Shown here piece by piece: positions 15,261 through 24,912 of a DNA stretch of 64,000 nucleotides; within the stretch, counting starts at the first letter, position 1; each line of letters begins with the position of its first letter. Origin of the DNA: Ignavibacteriales bacterium UBA1304. GTDB lineage: Bacteria; Bacteroidota; Ignavibacteria; Ignavibacteriales; Ignavibacteriaceae. Below the pieces are notes generated by a model, which did no database searches, was not told the DNA's origin, and was given only the letters and a program-made list of their open reading frames with translations. The stretch lies in assembly GCA_002307295.1 (NCBI GenBank), contig DBTY01000017.1, positions 155,495 through 219,494 of the forward strand. Direction: 5' to 3'. A program made the position numbers and the translations under genes.

Positions 15261-16940
15261 ATGAGTATACTAAACGCTGATAAATTCTATTTATCAAATG
15301 AAGTGAAGGATAAAGTTGAATTAAGACTAAAAAAATGGGACGATGAAAATATAGCAAAACGCATTTGGCAGCTGGATCCGACTGTATGGAAAGAAAATCC
15401 CGCCGAACAAAAAGAATTAGCAGATAGACTTGGCTGGCTTGATCTGGCAATTTCTATGAAAAACAAAGCAAAAGAACTTGAAGCGTTTGCCGAAGAAATT
15501 AAAACGGAATTTGACGACGTTGTTCTGCTTGGAATGGGCGGAAGCAGTCTTGCGCCGGAAGTATTTTCTAAAACATTCGGTTCCAAAACCGGATATCCAC
15601 GCCTTACAATTTTAGACAGCACTCACCCTCTTTCCGTGCGGAGAATACTCGAAAGTTATAACCTGTCAAAAACTTTGTTTGTAGTCTCTAGCAAGTCCGG
15701 CGGCACAATAGAGACCATGTCTTTCTTTTATACATTTTTTGACGCGGTAAAAGCGATCAATCAAAAACCAGGCAGTCAGTTTATTGCGTTAACCGATCCC
15801 GGTTCAGGGCTGGAAAAATTGGCTAAAGATAATGGTTTCAGAAAAATATTCAGCGCTCCTCCGCAGGTTGGGGGAAGATTTTCGGCGTTAACATATTTCG
15901 GCATGGTTCCGGCCGCTTTAATAGGCGTTGACGTTGCGGCTTTTCTTGCTCAGGCGGAAGCTATGACAGAGAGCAGCTCAAACCAAAGTAAGCCGTCCGA
16001 ATCGCCCGCTTATTATCTTGGCGCATTGCTTGGCGAGCTGGCTTTAACGGGCGTTGATAAATTAACATTTTTTGCTTCTCCAAAGATAAGCTCTTTTCCC
16101 GCATGGGCTGAACAATTAGTTGCTGAAAGCACCGGAAAAGACGATAAAGGCATTTTACCTGTGGCCGATGAAGAATTTTTTGGAACTGAATATTACGGCA
16201 AGGACAGAGTAATCGTATACCTTAAATTAGAAGGGGACGATAACGGCAAAAACGACGCTTCGGTTAAACAACTGATTGACGCCGGGTTCCCGGTAATTGA
16301 AATATCTCTGAAGGATAAATATTCGTTAGCGCAAGAGTTTTACCGTTGGGAAGCCGCCACTGCTTTATGCGGAGTAGTTTTAAGCATAAATCCTTTCAAT
16401 CAGCCAAACGTACAGCTTGCAAAATCGTTAGCGGGCGAAAGTCTTGCCGCTTATAAGGCGACTGGAAGTCTGCCTAAACAGGAGCCAGTTATTACGGAAG
16501 GAGGCGCTGAATTGTATTCCAAAACAGACGCAAAAAATATTAAAGACGCTTTGTCCAATTTTCTTGCGCAGGCTAAACCGGGCGATTATGCCGCAATTAA
16601 CGGGTTTATTCCAATGACTGCCGAAAACGAAGAAGTTTTGCAGAAGCTTAGATCGGGAATAGTCAAAAAATATAAGATTGCCACTACTATCGGTTACGGA
16701 CCAAGATTTTTACACTCTACCGGACAGCTGCATAAAGGCGACGCTAATAAAGGTTTGTTTATTGTTATTTCGTCAGAACCGGGGAATGATCTTGAAGTTC
16801 CGGGACAGGGATATTCTTTTGGAACGTTAATTAAAGCGCAGGTTCAGGGCGATTTGAACGCTCTTATTAACCGCAGCAGAAGAACGATTCACATCCATAT
16901 TAAAGGCAATGTAGCGGAAGAATTAGCAAAGTTGATATAA
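15261..16940 (+). CDS. pgi: Glucose-6-phosphate isomerase, of the type found fused to transaldolase
   Basis: Interconverts glucose-6-phosphate and fructose-6-phosphate. SIS-domain motifs are visible: LLGMGGSSLAPEVF (about residues 89-102), VVSSKSGGTIETMSF (about 146-160), the ISSFPAWAEQLVAESTGKDDKGI segment with its active-site Glu, and HSTGQLHKGDANKG near residue 485 with the catalytic histidine. The 559 residues align with the isomerase half of bifunctional Tal-Pgi proteins rather than with classical E. coli Pgi; the transaldolase half is missing here. No truncated transaldolase precedes it, so this is a true stand-alone version. It shares a transcript with rpiB. Confidence 0.9.
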   Translation: MSILNADKFYLSNEVKDKVELRLKKWDDENIAKRIWQLDPTVWKENPAEQKELADRLGWLDLAISMKNKAKELEAFAEEIKTEFDDVVLLGMGGSSLAPEVFSKTFGSKTGYPRLTILDSTHPLSVRRILESYNLSKTLFVVSSKSGGTIETMSFFYTFFDAVKAINQKPGSQFIALTDPGSGLEKLAKDNGFRKIFSAPPQVGGRFSALTYFGMVPAALIGVDVAAFLAQAEAMTESSSNQSKPSESPAYYLGALLGELALTGVDKLTFFASPKISSFPAWAEQLVAESTGKDDKGILPVADEEFFGTEYYGKDRVIVYLKLEGDDNGKNDASVKQLIDAGFPVIEISLKDKYSLAQEFYRWEAATALCGVVLSINPFNQPNVQLAKSLAGESLAAYKATGSLPKQEPVITEGGAELYSKTDAKNIKDALSNFLAQAKPGDYAAINGFIPMTAENEEVLQKLRSGIVKKYKIATTIGYGPRFLHSTGQLHKGDANKGLFIVISSEPGNDLEVPGQGYSFGTLIKAQVQGDLNALINRSRRTIHIHIKGNVAEELAKLI

Positions 16941-16983
16941 AAGCTTTGCTAAGTTTATTGTTCGAAAAAAATGCTATTGGCTT

Positions 16984-17035
16984 AACACACCCCTTTATGC
17001 CTTCGGCGGCGGAGGCGAATTAAAAGGGGTGTGTT
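16984..17035. repeat. ACACACCCCT-ended inverted-repeat element, copy 1
   Basis: The ends AACACACCCCTT and AAGGGGTGTGTT are perfect inverted copies 12 bp long, separated by 28 bp with a GCCTTCGGCGGCGGAGGC core. It sits between convergent pgi and the T9SS gene, so it could also end both transcripts. Related copies are at 48930-49010 and, diverged, at 41095-41145. Confidence 0.8.
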
Positions 17036-17061
17036 AAACGTATATTTCCCAAGCCTAACCG

Positions 17062-18276
17062 TTACTTTAGCAAACTAAGTTTTTTAGTAGCGGTATAATC
17101 GCCAGCTTGTAAACGGTAAAAGTAAACCCCGCTTGAAAAACCGGAAGCGTTCCATTGACGCGAATATGTTCCGGCGGGCAGCTCTTCATTAACAAGCGTT
17201 GCAATCTCTCTTCCCAAAGCGTCAAATATTTTCAATTTAACAAAAGAGCTTTTCGAAATACTAAACGAAATACTCGTAGTCGGGTTAAACGGGTTGGGGT
17301 AGTTTTGTCTAAGCGCAAAATCTGCTGGCGTTACGCTTTTGTCTTTTTTTATTTCTGTGATCTCGCTAATTGAGCGTCGCCAAATTGTATTATTATTTGT
17401 AACCGCAAAAACATGAGAGTTGGAAACCGCAAGTTTTTGAATGGTAGTATCAGTAAATCCGCCATTTACTGAAATCCAATTTTGTCCATTATTTGTGGAA
17501 AGGAAAAACCCATTATTAGTTCCGGCGTATAAGTTAGAGCCGCTAACGGCAAGCGCATTAATGTGAGTGTTGGTCAAACCGTTAGAAGCAGAGTTCCATT
17601 TAACGCCTTTATTTGTAGAAAAATAAACGCCGTCGTTTGTGCCTGCAAATAAATTAGAACCGCTAACGGCAAGAGTATTAATAACCTCGTTTGATAATCC
17701 TTCGTCAACCAAATTCCAGCTTGCTCCATTATCAAGCGAAAGATACGGACCTGAATTAGTTCCAATTATATAAGTTGAGTCAATAACCGCAATATCATTA
17801 ACGCTTGACCCAAAAGCAGAATTATTCCAATGCGCTCCATTGTCATAAGAGATATAAAGAATTAGATAGTTACCATACTGCGATCCTGAAGAGCCAAAAA
17901 GAATACTTTTCCCATTAGTTGCAACGCAATAAAAATATACTAACCCTCCACTAGATGGGAAGCCGATATTTATCCAATTAATTCCATTATCAGAAGAAAC
18001 AAATAAACTGTTGAAAAAATTAGCCATATATATCTTTGTTCCGTAAAAGAAAATGTCCCAAGGCAAACATCTAATATTTAAGCAATTCCAACTTGTCCCG
18101 TTATCTGTTGACAGATAAATCCCTTCTCCTCCGATAAATAGGTTTGTGTCTTTTGCGGCAATGCATTTAATCTTGCCCAAGTCAGGATAGGTGACCAGAG
18201 CCCATTGCGCAGATAGTTGGCTGGCGAAAGTTATGATTAAAAAAAATAATACTAAAAAATATCGTATAAATTTCAT
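17062..18276 (-). CDS. T9SS-exported protein with sialidase/Ycf48-like repeats
   Basis: A 404-residue secreted protein. Residues 1-23 form a signal peptide ending LSAQ. Residues 30-300 hold at least six propeller-like repeats with the Asp-box-like pattern S-x-D-N-G-x-x-W (for example STDNGTSWN, SSDNGINWI, STNNGQNWI), and three of them share near-identical IALAVSGSNLYAGTN-like text. From about residue 318 there is a type IX secretion sorting domain starting RQNYPNPFNPTTSISF and ending KKLSLLK. It is probably surface-anchored or released; the ligand is unknown. It is the most distal gene of three same-strand T9SS genes, 51 bp from its neighbour. Confidence 0.85.
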   Translation of the reverse strand: MKFIRYFLVLFFLIITFASQLSAQWALVTYPDLGKIKCIAAKDTNLFIGGEGIYLSTDNGTSWNCLNIRCLPWDIFFYGTKIYMANFFNSLFVSSDNGINWINIGFPSSGGLVYFYCVATNGKSILFGSSGSQYGNYLILYISYDNGAHWNNSAFGSSVNDIAVIDSTYIIGTNSGPYLSLDNGASWNLVDEGLSNEVINTLAVSGSNLFAGTNDGVYFSTNKGVKWNSASNGLTNTHINALAVSGSNLYAGTNNGFFLSTNNGQNWISVNGGFTDTTIQKLAVSNSHVFAVTNNNTIWRRSISEITEIKKDKSVTPADFALRQNYPNPFNPTTSISFSISKSSFVKLKIFDALGREIATLVNEELPAGTYSRQWNASGFSSGVYFYRLQAGDYTATKKLSLLK

Positions 18277-18327
18277 TGTGTTCTCCCATGTTTAATAAAC
18301 AAATATTAAAAAAAACATTATGCCGGA

Positions 18328-19656
18328 TTATTTAACAAGGCACATTTTGTGTATCAACTCTGATTTATTAGATGTTAAGCGGTAAAAATAAACTCCGCTT
18401 GGCAGATTCTTACCGTCAAATGTAACCGAATAATTACCAGGTAATTCTTCCTTGTTAACAAGCGTAGTTATCTCGGCTCCAAGCACATTATAAACCTTCA
18501 ATGATACAAAACCAGCTTTTCCAATTTTGTATTCGATTTTTGTAGTCGGGTTAAAAGGGTTTGGATAGTTCTGCAATAATGAAAAATCATTTACGCTGTT
18601 ATCTGCCTTTTTTACGTCTACGGTTGAGCTTAATAACATTTCATAATCGGAGGAAGTTACTTTGTACCTCTTTTTAGTAGTTACTGCATAAACTATATCC
18701 GAGTTCGATTTTTTATAAATCCCAACTAAGGTATCAGGCAAAGAGTTAAACGTTGTAAAACTTGAGCCATTATTTGCTGAATAAAAAATACTTTTGCCGG
18801 TCGCATAATATACGTCTGTTGGTTTACTTTTGTCTATAGAAACATAAATAGATTTATTTGATGCAACAATCCCTTTCCAGGTATACCCGTTATCTTCTGA
18901 CATCACAATATTATAAATTTTGTCCTTCATGGCAGTAGTGTAAATATGTTTTTTATCAGTTGAATAATAGAATTTTGTAAAGTAGTTGTTCCATGTAAAA
19001 ATGGAATCTACTGTGGTATAAGATAAAGTAGTGTCGTTTGCAGCAAGAAGCAGTTTGTTATTTTTAATGCCCAAAAGTAGAGAATCGTTATTTTTATTTA
19101 ACGAAGCTAATGTAAACCCAGTTTCTAAATAATTCCAACTGTTTCCGCCGTCTAAACTTTTTAACATATAACTTTTAGATTTATCTGGGGACGAACCAAA
19201 GCCGCCGCTTGCGTATAAGAGCTGCGGATTTTGCTTTGAACTTTCTATGTTCAGACCTCCTCCTACGGAGTTAAAGACTGAGGAGTTATTCTTTAAAATA
19301 GAGCCATAATTTATGTATCCGCCGCTTCCGCCGGACCATGAATCTTGGGTTGTGAAATAATTATCAGGTTGATCGTTAATAAATTCAATATCGTCTGTAT
19401 AAGCATAGACTTTAGTATTGCCGCCAGAAGAATAGTTCCAATCTTGACTAAATAACTCCTCCTTCCAGGTTGAGACATCGTAACGGTAAATATAATAAGA
19501 GGTGCTATATTCATTGGGGGAGTGTACAGTATTTGTTCTATAGAAAAGATAAGTCGTAGAAGAATCTTCCGCCGCTGCAAATAGTTGCGTATAAATTTGC
19601 GCAAAAGAAGAAGAAATAATAAATAAAGAAATAATTATAGTAAGAAGCGCTTTCAT
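18328..19656 (-). CDS. T9SS-exported protein, paralogue of the next gene upstream
   Basis: A 442-residue secreted protein with a signal peptide ending SSSFAQ (residues 1-19). The body shares long stretches with the protein encoded at 19715-21052, such as NKNNDSLLLGIKNNKLLLA and TTAMKDKIYNIVMSEDNGY, so the two genes are a tandem duplication. It has Asp-box-like SLDGGNSWNY and SEDNGYTWKG motifs. The sorting domain starts LLQNYPNPFNPTTKIEY; its last residues, ELIHKMCLVK, differ from the LSLLK end of both neighbours. Function unknown. Confidence 0.82.
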   Translation of the reverse strand: MKALLTIIISLFIISSSFAQIYTQLFAAAEDSSTTYLFYRTNTVHSPNEYSTSYYIYRYDVSTWKEELFSQDWNYSSGGNTKVYAYTDDIEFINDQPDNYFTTQDSWSGGSGGYINYGSILKNNSSVFNSVGGGLNIESSKQNPQLLYASGGFGSSPDKSKSYMLKSLDGGNSWNYLETGFTLASLNKNNDSLLLGIKNNKLLLAANDTTLSYTTVDSIFTWNNYFTKFYYSTDKKHIYTTAMKDKIYNIVMSEDNGYTWKGIVASNKSIYVSIDKSKPTDVYYATGKSIFYSANNGSSFTTFNSLPDTLVGIYKKSNSDIVYAVTTKKRYKVTSSDYEMLLSSTVDVKKADNSVNDFSLLQNYPNPFNPTTKIEYKIGKAGFVSLKVYNVLGAEITTLVNKEELPGNYSVTFDGKNLPSGVYFYRLTSNKSELIHKMCLVK

Positions 19657-19714
19657 TGTTTTGTCTCCGCCTGTTTATATATTTTTAATTTTTGTAAACA
19701 TATTTATTAGATAA

Positions 19715-21052
19715 CTATTTTAACAAACTAAGCTTTTTAGTAGCAGTATGATTTCCAGTCTGTAACCGATAAAAGTAAACTCCGCTTGGCAGATTTTTAC
19801 CGTCAAATGTGACAGAATAACTGCCGGGAAGTTTTTCCTGATTAACAAGAGTTGCTATTTCGGCTCCAAGCATATCATAAACTTTCAATGATACAAAACC
19901 AGCTTTTTCAATTTTGTATTCAATTCTCGTAGTCGGGTTAAACGGGTTGGGGTAGTTTTGTAATAATGAAAAACTACTTACGTTGTGATCTTCTTTTTTT
20001 ACGTCTACAGGCGAATTAAATAGCGCTTCATAACCGGCGTTAGTTACTTTATAAATTACAGTAGTAGTTATAACGTATAATATGTTAGAATTTTGCGCCA
20101 TATAAATACCGGCAATACTGTTGGGTAAAGATTTAAATAATGTAAAGCTATTCCCAAAATCGGAAGAATGATAAATGTTTTTACCTACTGCATAGTATAA
20201 ATCAGCTGGTTTATTTTTATCTATCGTCAGGTAAATAGAACTGTCTTTGGCGACAATTCCTTTCCAGGAATATCCGTTATCTTCTGACATTACAATATTA
20301 TAACTTTTACCCTTCATGGCGGTAGTATAAATGTGCTTCTTATCTGCAGAATAATAGAATTTTGTTAAATTGTTATCCCATGTAAAAATTGAATCAACGG
20401 TTATGTAAGATAATGCAGTATCGCACTTAGCAAGAAGGAGTTTGTTATTGTCCATACCAAAAAGAAGAGTGTCGTTGTTTTTGTTTAACGAGATTAAAAT
20501 AAAGTCGGTTACTATATATTCCCAATTATCTCCTCCGTTAACGCTTTTCAATAAGTATTTTTTAGATTTATCAGGAGCTGTGCTAAAATAACCGTCTTGT
20601 GGACTTACATATAAAAGCTGCGGATTTTGTATAGAATTTTCGATGTTCGGGTATAAAGCGACAGTATTAAAAATAACGTTACTATTCTTAAAGATAGAGC
20701 AGTTCATTACCCATCCGCCGCCGCCGCCTAACCAGTGATTGCTAGTCATAAAATAATTACTGGGTTGATTGGAAATAAATTCAATATCGGAAGTATAAGT
20801 GCCAGATTTAGTATTTCCGCCAGACCAATAATTATAATCACTCAAGAATAAATTGGATTTTAGAGTTGTTGTATTGTAACAATAAACGGGGTATGCATTT
20901 GCTCTACAAAAAAGATAAGTAGCAGTGGAATCTTCCACGGCTCCAAAAAGCTGAGTAAAATTCATCTGACTATTAACCTGTTGAGGAGCGTTCTGCGCAA
21001 AGGAAGCCGAGGAAATGAGTAAAGATATAATTATAGAAAGAAATGTTTTCAT
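19715..21052 (-). CDS. T9SS-exported protein, tandem paralogue
   Basis: A 445-residue secreted protein with signal peptide ending SASFAQ. It is similar over its whole length to the protein from 18328-19656, with the same order of motifs (SNQPSNYFMTSNHW, NKNNDTLLFGMDNNKLLLA, SEDNGYSWKG). The sorting domain starts LLQNYPNPFNPTTRIEY. Its last residues, TATKKLSLLK, match the protein at 17062 rather than its closest paralogue, which suggests exchange of C-terminal signals. It is first in the three-gene group. No function is recognised. Confidence 0.82.
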   Translation of the reverse strand: MKTFLSIIISLLISSASFAQNAPQQVNSQMNFTQLFGAVEDSTATYLFCRANAYPVYCYNTTTLKSNLFLSDYNYWSGGNTKSGTYTSDIEFISNQPSNYFMTSNHWLGGGGGWVMNCSIFKNSNVIFNTVALYPNIENSIQNPQLLYVSPQDGYFSTAPDKSKKYLLKSVNGGDNWEYIVTDFILISLNKNNDTLLFGMDNNKLLLAKCDTALSYITVDSIFTWDNNLTKFYYSADKKHIYTTAMKGKSYNIVMSEDNGYSWKGIVAKDSSIYLTIDKNKPADLYYAVGKNIYHSSDFGNSFTLFKSLPNSIAGIYMAQNSNILYVITTTVIYKVTNAGYEALFNSPVDVKKEDHNVSSFSLLQNYPNPFNPTTRIEYKIEKAGFVSLKVYDMLGAEIATLVNQEKLPGSYSVTFDGKNLPSGVYFYRLQTGNHTATKKLSLLK

Positions 21053-21271
21053 TGTTTGGTCTCCGCCTGTTTATTTTGAAAGAAAATTATAAATAATTTT
21101 CCATAAAGTAAAAAAAAAGAACAGCATAAGCAACTGACAATTCAGCGCTATACAAAAGGGTAAAATTTGATATTAGCCCAAATTATGTTTCGCTTAAGGT
21201 TTAATATACATTTATTAAATCAGTAGAGTAAAGATTGTGCAAAAAAGTACTTCTTTTGTGGAACTTTAATC

Positions 21272-21298
21272 TTGACTTTTTTGTATAGATAGTATACG
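21272..21298 (+). promoter_or_regulatory. Possible suf promoter and operator
   Basis: TTGACT (21272-21277) is followed 15 bases later by TATACG (21293-21298), a short-spaced sigma70-like pair. Overlapping it, 21283-21297 reads GTATA-GATAG-TATAC, a perfect five-base inverted repeat. It is 40 bp upstream of the sufB start and could be bound by the Rrf2 regulator encoded at the end of the operon. Confidence 0.4.
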
Positions 21299-21337
21299 TT
21301 GGATACGCAAAATATTTTTACTTTGGAGAACGATTAT

Positions 21338-22786
21338 ATGAATAATGCTGAAATGACGGACTTAGAACAGCTTACTAATCAGGAATATAAGTATGGATTT
21401 GTTACTGATATTGAGTCCGATGAAATTCCTAAAGGATTAAACGAAGACGTTATCCGGCTGATTTCAAAAAAGAAAGAAGAACCGGATTTTATGCTTGAGT
21501 GGAGGCTGAAAGCTTACCGACACTGGCTTACTTTAACAGAGCCGGCCTGGGCTAACGTAAAATATCCTCCAATTGATTACCAAAGTATTATTTATTACTC
21601 TGCTCCAAAGAAAACCAAGAAATTAGACAGCCTTAATCAGGTAGACCCTGAATTGCGCAAAACTTTTGAAAAACTCGGCATTTCGTTAGACGAACAAAAA
21701 CGTCTTTCAAACGTAGCCGTCGACGCAGTGTTTGACAGCGTTTCGGTAGCTACGTCATTTAAGGGTAAACTCAACGAACTGGGCATTATATTTTGCTCGT
21801 TTTCTGATGCAGTAAAAGAACATCCCGATCTTATAAAAAAATATATGGGTTCTGTTGTTCCTTACACCGATAATTTTTTTGCGGCTCTTAACTCCGCCGT
21901 ATTTAGCGACGGTTCATTTTGCTATATACCAAAGGGGGTTCGCTGCCCAATGGAGCTATCAACATATTTCCGCATAAACGCCTCAAGCACAGGACAGTTT
22001 GAAAGAACTCTGATTGTTGCAGAAGACGCGGCTTATGTTAGTTACCTTGAAGGTTGCACGGCTCCAATGAGAGACGAAAATCAGCTTCACGCAGCAATTG
22101 TTGAAATTGTCGCTATGGAAAACGCCCAGGTTAAGTACTCTACTGTACAAAACTGGTATCCGGGCGATAAAAACGGCAAAGGCGGAATTTTTAACTTTGT
22201 AACAAAACGCGGCGCATGCAGAGGCGCAAACGCTAAAATATCATGGACGCAGGTTGAAACCGGCTCCGCTATTACATGGAAATACCCAAGCGTGATTTTG
22301 CAGGGAGACAATTCAATTGGCGAATTCTATTCGGTTGCCGTTACAAACAATTATCAACAGGCTGATACCGGAACAAAAATGATTCACATTGGCAAAAACA
22401 CGCGCAGCACAATCGTTTCAAAAGGAATTTCGGCTGGTAAAAGCAATAACTCATACCGCGGACAGGTTAAGGTAAGCAAAGGCGCCGAAAACGCAAGAAA
22501 TTATTCGCAGTGCGATTCGCTCCTGCTGGGGGATAAATGCGGCGCGCATACTTTTCCATACATAGAGGTTAATAACCCTACCGCTCAGGTAGAGCATGAG
22601 GCTACTACTTCCAAAATTGGCGAAGACCAGATATTTTATCTGAACCAGAGAGGCATTTCTACCGAAGACGCAGTAAACTTAATTGTTAATGGTTATTGTA
22701 AAGAAGTATTTAAAAATTTGCCGATGGAGTTTGCAGTCGAGGCGCAAAAACTTTTAAGCGTTAGTCTTGAAGGGAGCGTAGGTTAA
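21338..22786 (+). CDS. sufB: Fe-S cluster assembly scaffold SufB
   Basis: Part of the SufBC2D scaffold on which Fe-S clusters are built. The 482-residue protein shows the conserved SVAVTNNYQQADTGTKM block, the SCDSLL-like QCDSLLLGDKCGAHTFPYIEV region with its essential cysteine, and VEHEATTSKIGEDQIFYLNQRGI with the His and Glu of the beta-helix core. The ATG at 21338, after TTTGGAGAAC, is preferred to an upstream in-frame TTG. First gene of the SUF operon, 46 bp before sufC. Confidence 0.96.
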   Translation: MNNAEMTDLEQLTNQEYKYGFVTDIESDEIPKGLNEDVIRLISKKKEEPDFMLEWRLKAYRHWLTLTEPAWANVKYPPIDYQSIIYYSAPKKTKKLDSLNQVDPELRKTFEKLGISLDEQKRLSNVAVDAVFDSVSVATSFKGKLNELGIIFCSFSDAVKEHPDLIKKYMGSVVPYTDNFFAALNSAVFSDGSFCYIPKGVRCPMELSTYFRINASSTGQFERTLIVAEDAAYVSYLEGCTAPMRDENQLHAAIVEIVAMENAQVKYSTVQNWYPGDKNGKGGIFNFVTKRGACRGANAKISWTQVETGSAITWKYPSVILQGDNSIGEFYSVAVTNNYQQADTGTKMIHIGKNTRSTIVSKGISAGKSNNSYRGQVKVSKGAENARNYSQCDSLLLGDKCGAHTFPYIEVNNPTAQVEHEATTSKIGEDQIFYLNQRGISTEDAVNLIVNGYCKEVFKNLPMEFAVEAQKLLSVSLEGSVG

Positions 22787-22832
22787 TAAAAATGAAAAAA
22801 CAAATTTGTAGATTATCAGAACAGGAAATTTT

Positions 22833-23591
22833 ATGATAGAGATAAAGAATTTATGCGTTAAAATTGAAGGGAAAGAGATTCTAAAAGGAATCAACCTTAC
22901 GGTAAACAAAGGCGAAGTTCACGCTATAATGGGACCTAACGGCTCAGGTAAAAGCACGCTTGCGCAGGTATTAGCAGGCAGAAGCGAATATGAAATAACA
23001 AAGGGAGAGGTAATTTACGAAGGTATAAACCTCTTAGAGCTTTCGCCAGAAGACAGAGCCAGAGCGGGAATATTTTTAGCTTTCCAGTATCCTATCGAAA
23101 TTCCCGGAGTAAGCAATGTTAACTTGTTAAAAACAGCAGTTAACGAAATAAGAAAGTACAGAGGCGAGGAAGAATACGACGCGATTGAATTCTTAACTAT
23201 GATTAAGAAAAAAATGGGAGTAGTTGAAATGAACGATTCGCTGCTTAACCGTTCCGTTAACGAAGGATTTTCCGGCGGAGAAAAAAAGAGAAACGAAATT
23301 TTTCAAATGGCGGCGCTTGATCCCAAACTTGCTATACTTGACGAAACAGATTCCGGTCTTGATATAGACGCGCTCAGAGTTGTTGCAGGCGGAGTGAATA
23401 AACTAAAAACTCCCGATAACGCGGTTATCCTTGTTACTCACTACCAAAGACTGCTCGATTACATCGTACCCGATTTTGTTCACGTATTGTATAAAGGAAG
23501 AATAGTAAAATCCGGAACAAAGGAATTAGCTCTGGAACTTGAAGAGCGCGGTTATGACTGGGTAAAAGACGAATGTCCTGTAGGCGCATAA
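22833..23591 (+). CDS. sufC: Fe-S assembly ATPase SufC
   Basis: ABC-type ATPase that drives shape change of the SufB-SufD scaffold. All motifs are intact: Walker A GPNGSGKST (residues 35-43), signature FSGGEKKRNEI (about 147-157), Walker B LAILDETDSGLDIDAL. The 252-residue length is normal. No membrane segment is present, as expected. The sufD start follows one base after the sufC stop, a sign of coupled translation. Confidence 0.97.
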   Translation: MIEIKNLCVKIEGKEILKGINLTVNKGEVHAIMGPNGSGKSTLAQVLAGRSEYEITKGEVIYEGINLLELSPEDRARAGIFLAFQYPIEIPGVSNVNLLKTAVNEIRKYRGEEEYDAIEFLTMIKKKMGVVEMNDSLLNRSVNEGFSGGEKKRNEIFQMAALDPKLAILDETDSGLDIDALRVVAGGVNKLKTPDNAVILVTHYQRLLDYIVPDFVHVLYKGRIVKSGTKELALELEERGYDWVKDECPVGA

Positions 23592-23592
23592 A

Positions 23593-24909
23593 ATGAATGA
23601 ATTAACAGAAACAAAAAACTGGTATCTTGCAAATTTTGAAGCGTTTGAAAATTCGCTTAACGGACAAAAAGGCGAGCCTTTCCACCAATTAAGAAAAGCT
23701 GCAATAGAAAGTTTTGCAGCGCAGAATTTCCCTACTACAAAAGACGAGGAGTGGCGCAACACAAACATTGCCCCAATATTAAAACATAATTTTGTATTGC
23801 CAACAAGCTCTCCTGAATTAAAAAAAGAAGACTTAAATAGTTTTCTTATAGAAGGGTTTGAGGCCGATCAATTAGTCTTTGTTAACGGACGGTTTTCAAA
23901 AGAGCTTTCGTCAGAGTATGCAGTTCCTAAAGGCGCAGTAATAGGCAGCTTGGCGGAAGAGTTAAAAACAAATCCTGCTTTATTAGAAAAATATTTTTCC
24001 AAATTAGCAAAACCGGAGTCAGGCATATTCACCGCCTTAAGCGCGGCCTTTACGGAAGACGGAATTTTTATTTATATCCCGGACGGCAAGGTTATAGAAA
24101 AGCCGTTATATATTTTGAACATAACTTCTGCGGGAAAAGAAAAAGTAATTGTAAATCCGCGCAATATTATAATTGCCGGGCAAAACTCGCAGGTAAAAAT
24201 AATAGAGCGGTATGTTTCGCTTGACGAGGCTGTTTATTTTACAAATCCGGTGACGGAAATTGTTTGCGGAAAAGATTCCATAGTGGAGCATATTAAACTT
24301 CAGGACGAAAGCCTTAACGCTTTCCATATATCTACAACTGAAGCGGAGCTTGGCGCAGGGAGTAATTTTTCCTCTTATAATATTTCTACAGGCTCGGCGT
24401 TATGCCGCAATACTATTAAAGTAAAATTTATTGCCGAAGGCGCAGAGTGCACCTTAAACGGTTTATACCTAGCAGACGGTTTGCAACTGTTAGACAACCA
24501 TACGACAATAGATCATGCGGTTCCAAACTGCGAAAGCAGGGAATTGTATAAAGGCGCTCTTAACGGTAAATCGCGCGCCGTGTTTAATGGCAAAGTGATT
24601 GTGCGCAAAGGCGCTCAAAAAACAAACGCATTCCAGCAAAATAAAACAATTTTGCTTTCAGACGAAGCTTTGATAGACACGAAACCGCAGCTTGAAATAT
24701 TTGCAGACGACGTAAAATGTTCGCACGGAGCGACAATTGGGCAGCTTGACGAAGATTCGTTGTTTTATTTGAGATCGCGCGGAATAGGAGCTAAAGAAGC
24801 GAGAACTATTTTAATATACGCCTTTGCAAACGACGTGGTTAAAACAATTAAAATTGATTCAATTAAAAAATATTTAGAAAAACTTTTAGCCGCACGGCTG
24901 ATGAAGTAA
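23593..24909 (+). CDS. sufD: Fe-S assembly protein SufD
   Basis: Paralogue of SufB and partner in the scaffold, involved in iron acquisition. The 438-residue protein has an N-terminal helical region with the KDEEWRNTNI motif (about residues 49-58) and a C-terminal beta-helix core with KCSHGATIGQLDEDSLFYLRSRGI, where the conserved CSHGAT cysteine and histidine are present. It is tightly placed between sufC and sufS (three-base gap). Confidence 0.95.
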   Translation: MNELTETKNWYLANFEAFENSLNGQKGEPFHQLRKAAIESFAAQNFPTTKDEEWRNTNIAPILKHNFVLPTSSPELKKEDLNSFLIEGFEADQLVFVNGRFSKELSSEYAVPKGAVIGSLAEELKTNPALLEKYFSKLAKPESGIFTALSAAFTEDGIFIYIPDGKVIEKPLYILNITSAGKEKVIVNPRNIIIAGQNSQVKIIERYVSLDEAVYFTNPVTEIVCGKDSIVEHIKLQDESLNAFHISTTEAELGAGSNFSSYNISTGSALCRNTIKVKFIAEGAECTLNGLYLADGLQLLDNHTTIDHAVPNCESRELYKGALNGKSRAVFNGKVIVRKGAQKTNAFQQNKTILLSDEALIDTKPQLEIFADDVKCSHGATIGQLDEDSLFYLRSRGIGAKEARTILIYAFANDVVKTIKIDSIKKYLEKLLAARLMK

Positions 24910-24912
24910 ATT

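Noticed and set aside
21299..21337. TTG start for sufB
   Set aside because: The ATG at 21338 has GGAG upstream and the earlier codon overlaps the putative promoter.
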